This document shows, piece by piece, positions 63,005 to 64,000 of a stretch of 64,000 nucleotides of DNA. The stretch comes from Achromobacter veterisilvae. GTDB lineage: Bacteria; Pseudomonadota; Gammaproteobacteria; Burkholderiales; Burkholderiaceae_B. A program made the position numbers and the translations under genes. Every line of letters begins with the position of its first letter. Within the stretch, counting starts at the first letter, position 1. The stretch lies in the NCBI RefSeq assembly GCF_900496975.1, contig NZ_UFQC01000012.1:62001-126000 (forward strand). Direction: 5' to 3'. The notes beneath the pieces were generated by a model. That model saw only the letters and a list, made by a program, of their open reading frames with translations. It was not told the DNA's origin and searched no databases.

Positions 63005-63769
63005 ATGCGGATTTGCATGATGGAAGGTCCGGTGGACCTGGAGCCCCGGGGCGCGACCTGGGAGGGGATGGCCGACCGCATCGGCGAACTTGCCCCGGAC
63101 CTGCTGGTGACCAACGAAATGCCGTTCGGTCCCTGGCTGGCGGCGAGCCCAGCCTACGATGCGGACCGCGCCGCGGCGTCGGTCCGCATCCATGAGGAAG
63201 GGCTTGCAGCGCTGGCCGCGCTCAAATTGCCGGCCATCGTGTCCTCGCGGCCGGTGCCGGCCGGCGAACGCCTGGCCAACGAGGCCTTCGCCCTGCAGGA
63301 CGGCCGCTACACGCCGCTGCACCACAAGCAATACTTCCCGCAGGAACCCGGCTTTTATGAAGCGTCGTGGTTCCAGCCGGCCATGCCCGGTTTCGAAGTG
63401 TTCGAGGTGGGCGGCATCCGCCTGGGCGTGCAGCTATGCACGGAGCTGATGTTCAACGAGCGCTCGCGGCGCTACGGGCGGGACGGCGCGGAGCTGATCG
63501 TGGCGCCGCGCGCCAGCGGCGCGTCGATCGGGCGCTGGATGACGGCCGGCGCCATGGCCGCGCTGGTGTCCGGCTGCTATGTGGTCAGCTCGAATCGCGC
63601 CGGACGTACGGCGGACGGGCAGGTGTTCGGCGGCCGCGCGTTCGCCTTCCAGCCGGACGGCGAACCGCTGGCGGGGTCCACGGATACCGAGTCCATCGTG
63701 GCGATCGAGGTGGATCCCGCCCGATCGCGGGCACAGCAATCGCAATACCCCTGCTACGTGCGCGAATAG
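63005..63769 (+). CDS. Carbon-nitrogen hydrolase (nitrilase superfamily) at end of hut cluster
   Basis: This 254-residue protein has the catalytic triad Glu38 (VTNEMPFGPW), Lys108 (LHHKQYFPQE) and Cys145 (GVQLCTELMFNE). It acts on a C-N bond of an amide or nitrile, substrate unknown. AGGA lies 6 bp before the ATG; an in-frame start at 62891 would add 38 residues without family similarity. It follows hutI in the same direction. Because no hutF, hutG or hutH-type formiminoglutamate enzyme is visible in the window, a role in breaking down formiminoglutamate or formylglutamate is tempting, but the pathway may be completed elsewhere. Confidence 0.82.
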   Translation: MRICMMEGPVDLEPRGATWEGMADRIGELAPDLLVTNEMPFGPWLAASPAYDADRAAASVRIHEEGLAALAALKLPAIVSSRPVPAGERLANEAFALQDGRYTPLHHKQYFPQEPGFYEASWFQPAMPGFEVFEVGGIRLGVQLCTELMFNERSRRYGRDGAELIVAPRASGASIGRWMTAGAMAALVSGCYVVSSNRAGRTADGQVFGGRAFAFQPDGEPLAGSTDTESIVAIEVDPARSRAQQSQYPCYVRE

Positions 63770-63783
63770 CAGGGGCGCCGGCT

Positions 63784-64000
63784 TCAGGCGGCTATCGCCG
63801 CGCGCGGCTCATGGCGGATCAGCGGGGGCAGCCGGAACGCGCTGACCGCGCTTTGCAGGCGCTGCGCCTGGGCTTCGAGCGAGGACGCCGCCGCCGCGGC
63901 TTCTTCGACCAGCGCCGCGTTCTGCTGCGTCACATTGTCCATCTGCGTCACGGCCGTGTTGACCTGGCCGATGCCGGTCACCTGTTCATGCGAGGCGGTG
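63784..64000 (-). CDS. Methyl-accepting chemotaxis protein, C-terminal fragment (runs off window)
   Basis: The visible 71 C-terminal residues read [55 protein letters not shown], the conserved end of the signalling hairpin of Tsr-like receptors. The TGA is at 63784-63786. The N-terminal ligand-binding, membrane and HAMP parts lie beyond the right edge. No C-terminal CheR-docking pentapeptide (NWETF type) is present; the end is HEPRAAIAA. Confidence 0.9.
   Translation of the reverse strand, partial: TASHEQVTGIGQVNTAVTQMDNVTQQNAALVEEAAAAASSLEAQAQRLQSAVSAFRLPPLIRHEPRAAIAA

Overview
The window reads as a chromosomal segment of a GC-rich beta-proteobacterium, most likely an Alcaligenaceae of the Bordetella/Achromobacter type. 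This is inferred from a narK1K2GHJI operon ending in a parvulin gene, two FecI-FecR-TonB receptor iron systems, a hutC-hutD-hutU-hutH-hutI cluster, DUF1059 and DUF3649 proteins and a dkgB/LysR pair. No tRNA, rRNA, CRISPR array, transposase or integrase was seen. Nearly everything is dense, high-GC core-like coding sequence. The exception is about 44.5-48.6 kb, which is visibly poorer in G+C and carries three genes of unknown function.

Layout. 0-1 kb (-): the truncated end of an acyl-CoA-dehydrogenase-like flavoprotein, divergent from an IclR regulator. 2.2-6.3 kb (+): Fur-box-controlled sigma factor, anti-sigma regulator and TonB-dependent receptor. 6.3-16.9 kb (-): the nitrate respiration operon narK1-narK2-narG-(44-codon small ORF)-narH-narJ-narI-parvulin. 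17.1-20.3 kb: a ProP-type transporter, a TerC-type membrane protein and a universal stress protein. 20.3-24.3 kb: a J-domain/transmembrane/DUF1036-like protein, a spermidine-synthase-like protein and a two-enzyme fusion of papain-like protease and alpha/beta hydrolase. 24.8-33.3 kb (+): a peptide catabolic operon with an M81 peptidase, a full Dpp-type ABC importer and an amidase. 33.3-35.8 kb: dkgB, its divergent LysR regulator and a small membrane protein. 35.8-38 kb: a nested palindromic repeat, an ornithine-cyclodeaminase homologue and an N-carbamoyl-D-amino-acid hydrolase. 38.3-44.4 kb (-): a second complete sigma/anti-sigma/receptor system followed by PepSY and DUF3649 membrane proteins. 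44.4-48.6 kb: the low-GC island. 48.6-50.2 kb: an Lrp regulator divergent from ornithine cyclodeaminase. 50.3-55.3 kb: DUF1059, a DUF697-type GTPase, panB and two glycosyltransferases. 55.3-56.8 kb (-): the formaldehyde-responsive frmR-adhC pair. 56.9-63.8 kb (+): histidine utilisation with a visible HutC operator and a nitrilase-family hydrolase at the end. 63.8-64 kb (-): the tail of a chemotaxis receptor.

How the genes fit together. Iron limitation should relieve Fur at two sites and switch on two receptor systems. Low oxygen and nitrate should drive the nar operon. Two peptide or amino-acid catabolic blocks (M81/ABC/amidase and hut) and two cyclodeaminase homologues point to an amino-acid-based lifestyle. 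The most unusual features are the low-GC trio (an HNH-like membrane protein, a HExxH protein and a small protein), the papain/hydrolase fusion, the small ORF coupled at both ends between narG and narH, and a palindromic element whose two ends supply the stop codons of both convergent flanking genes.
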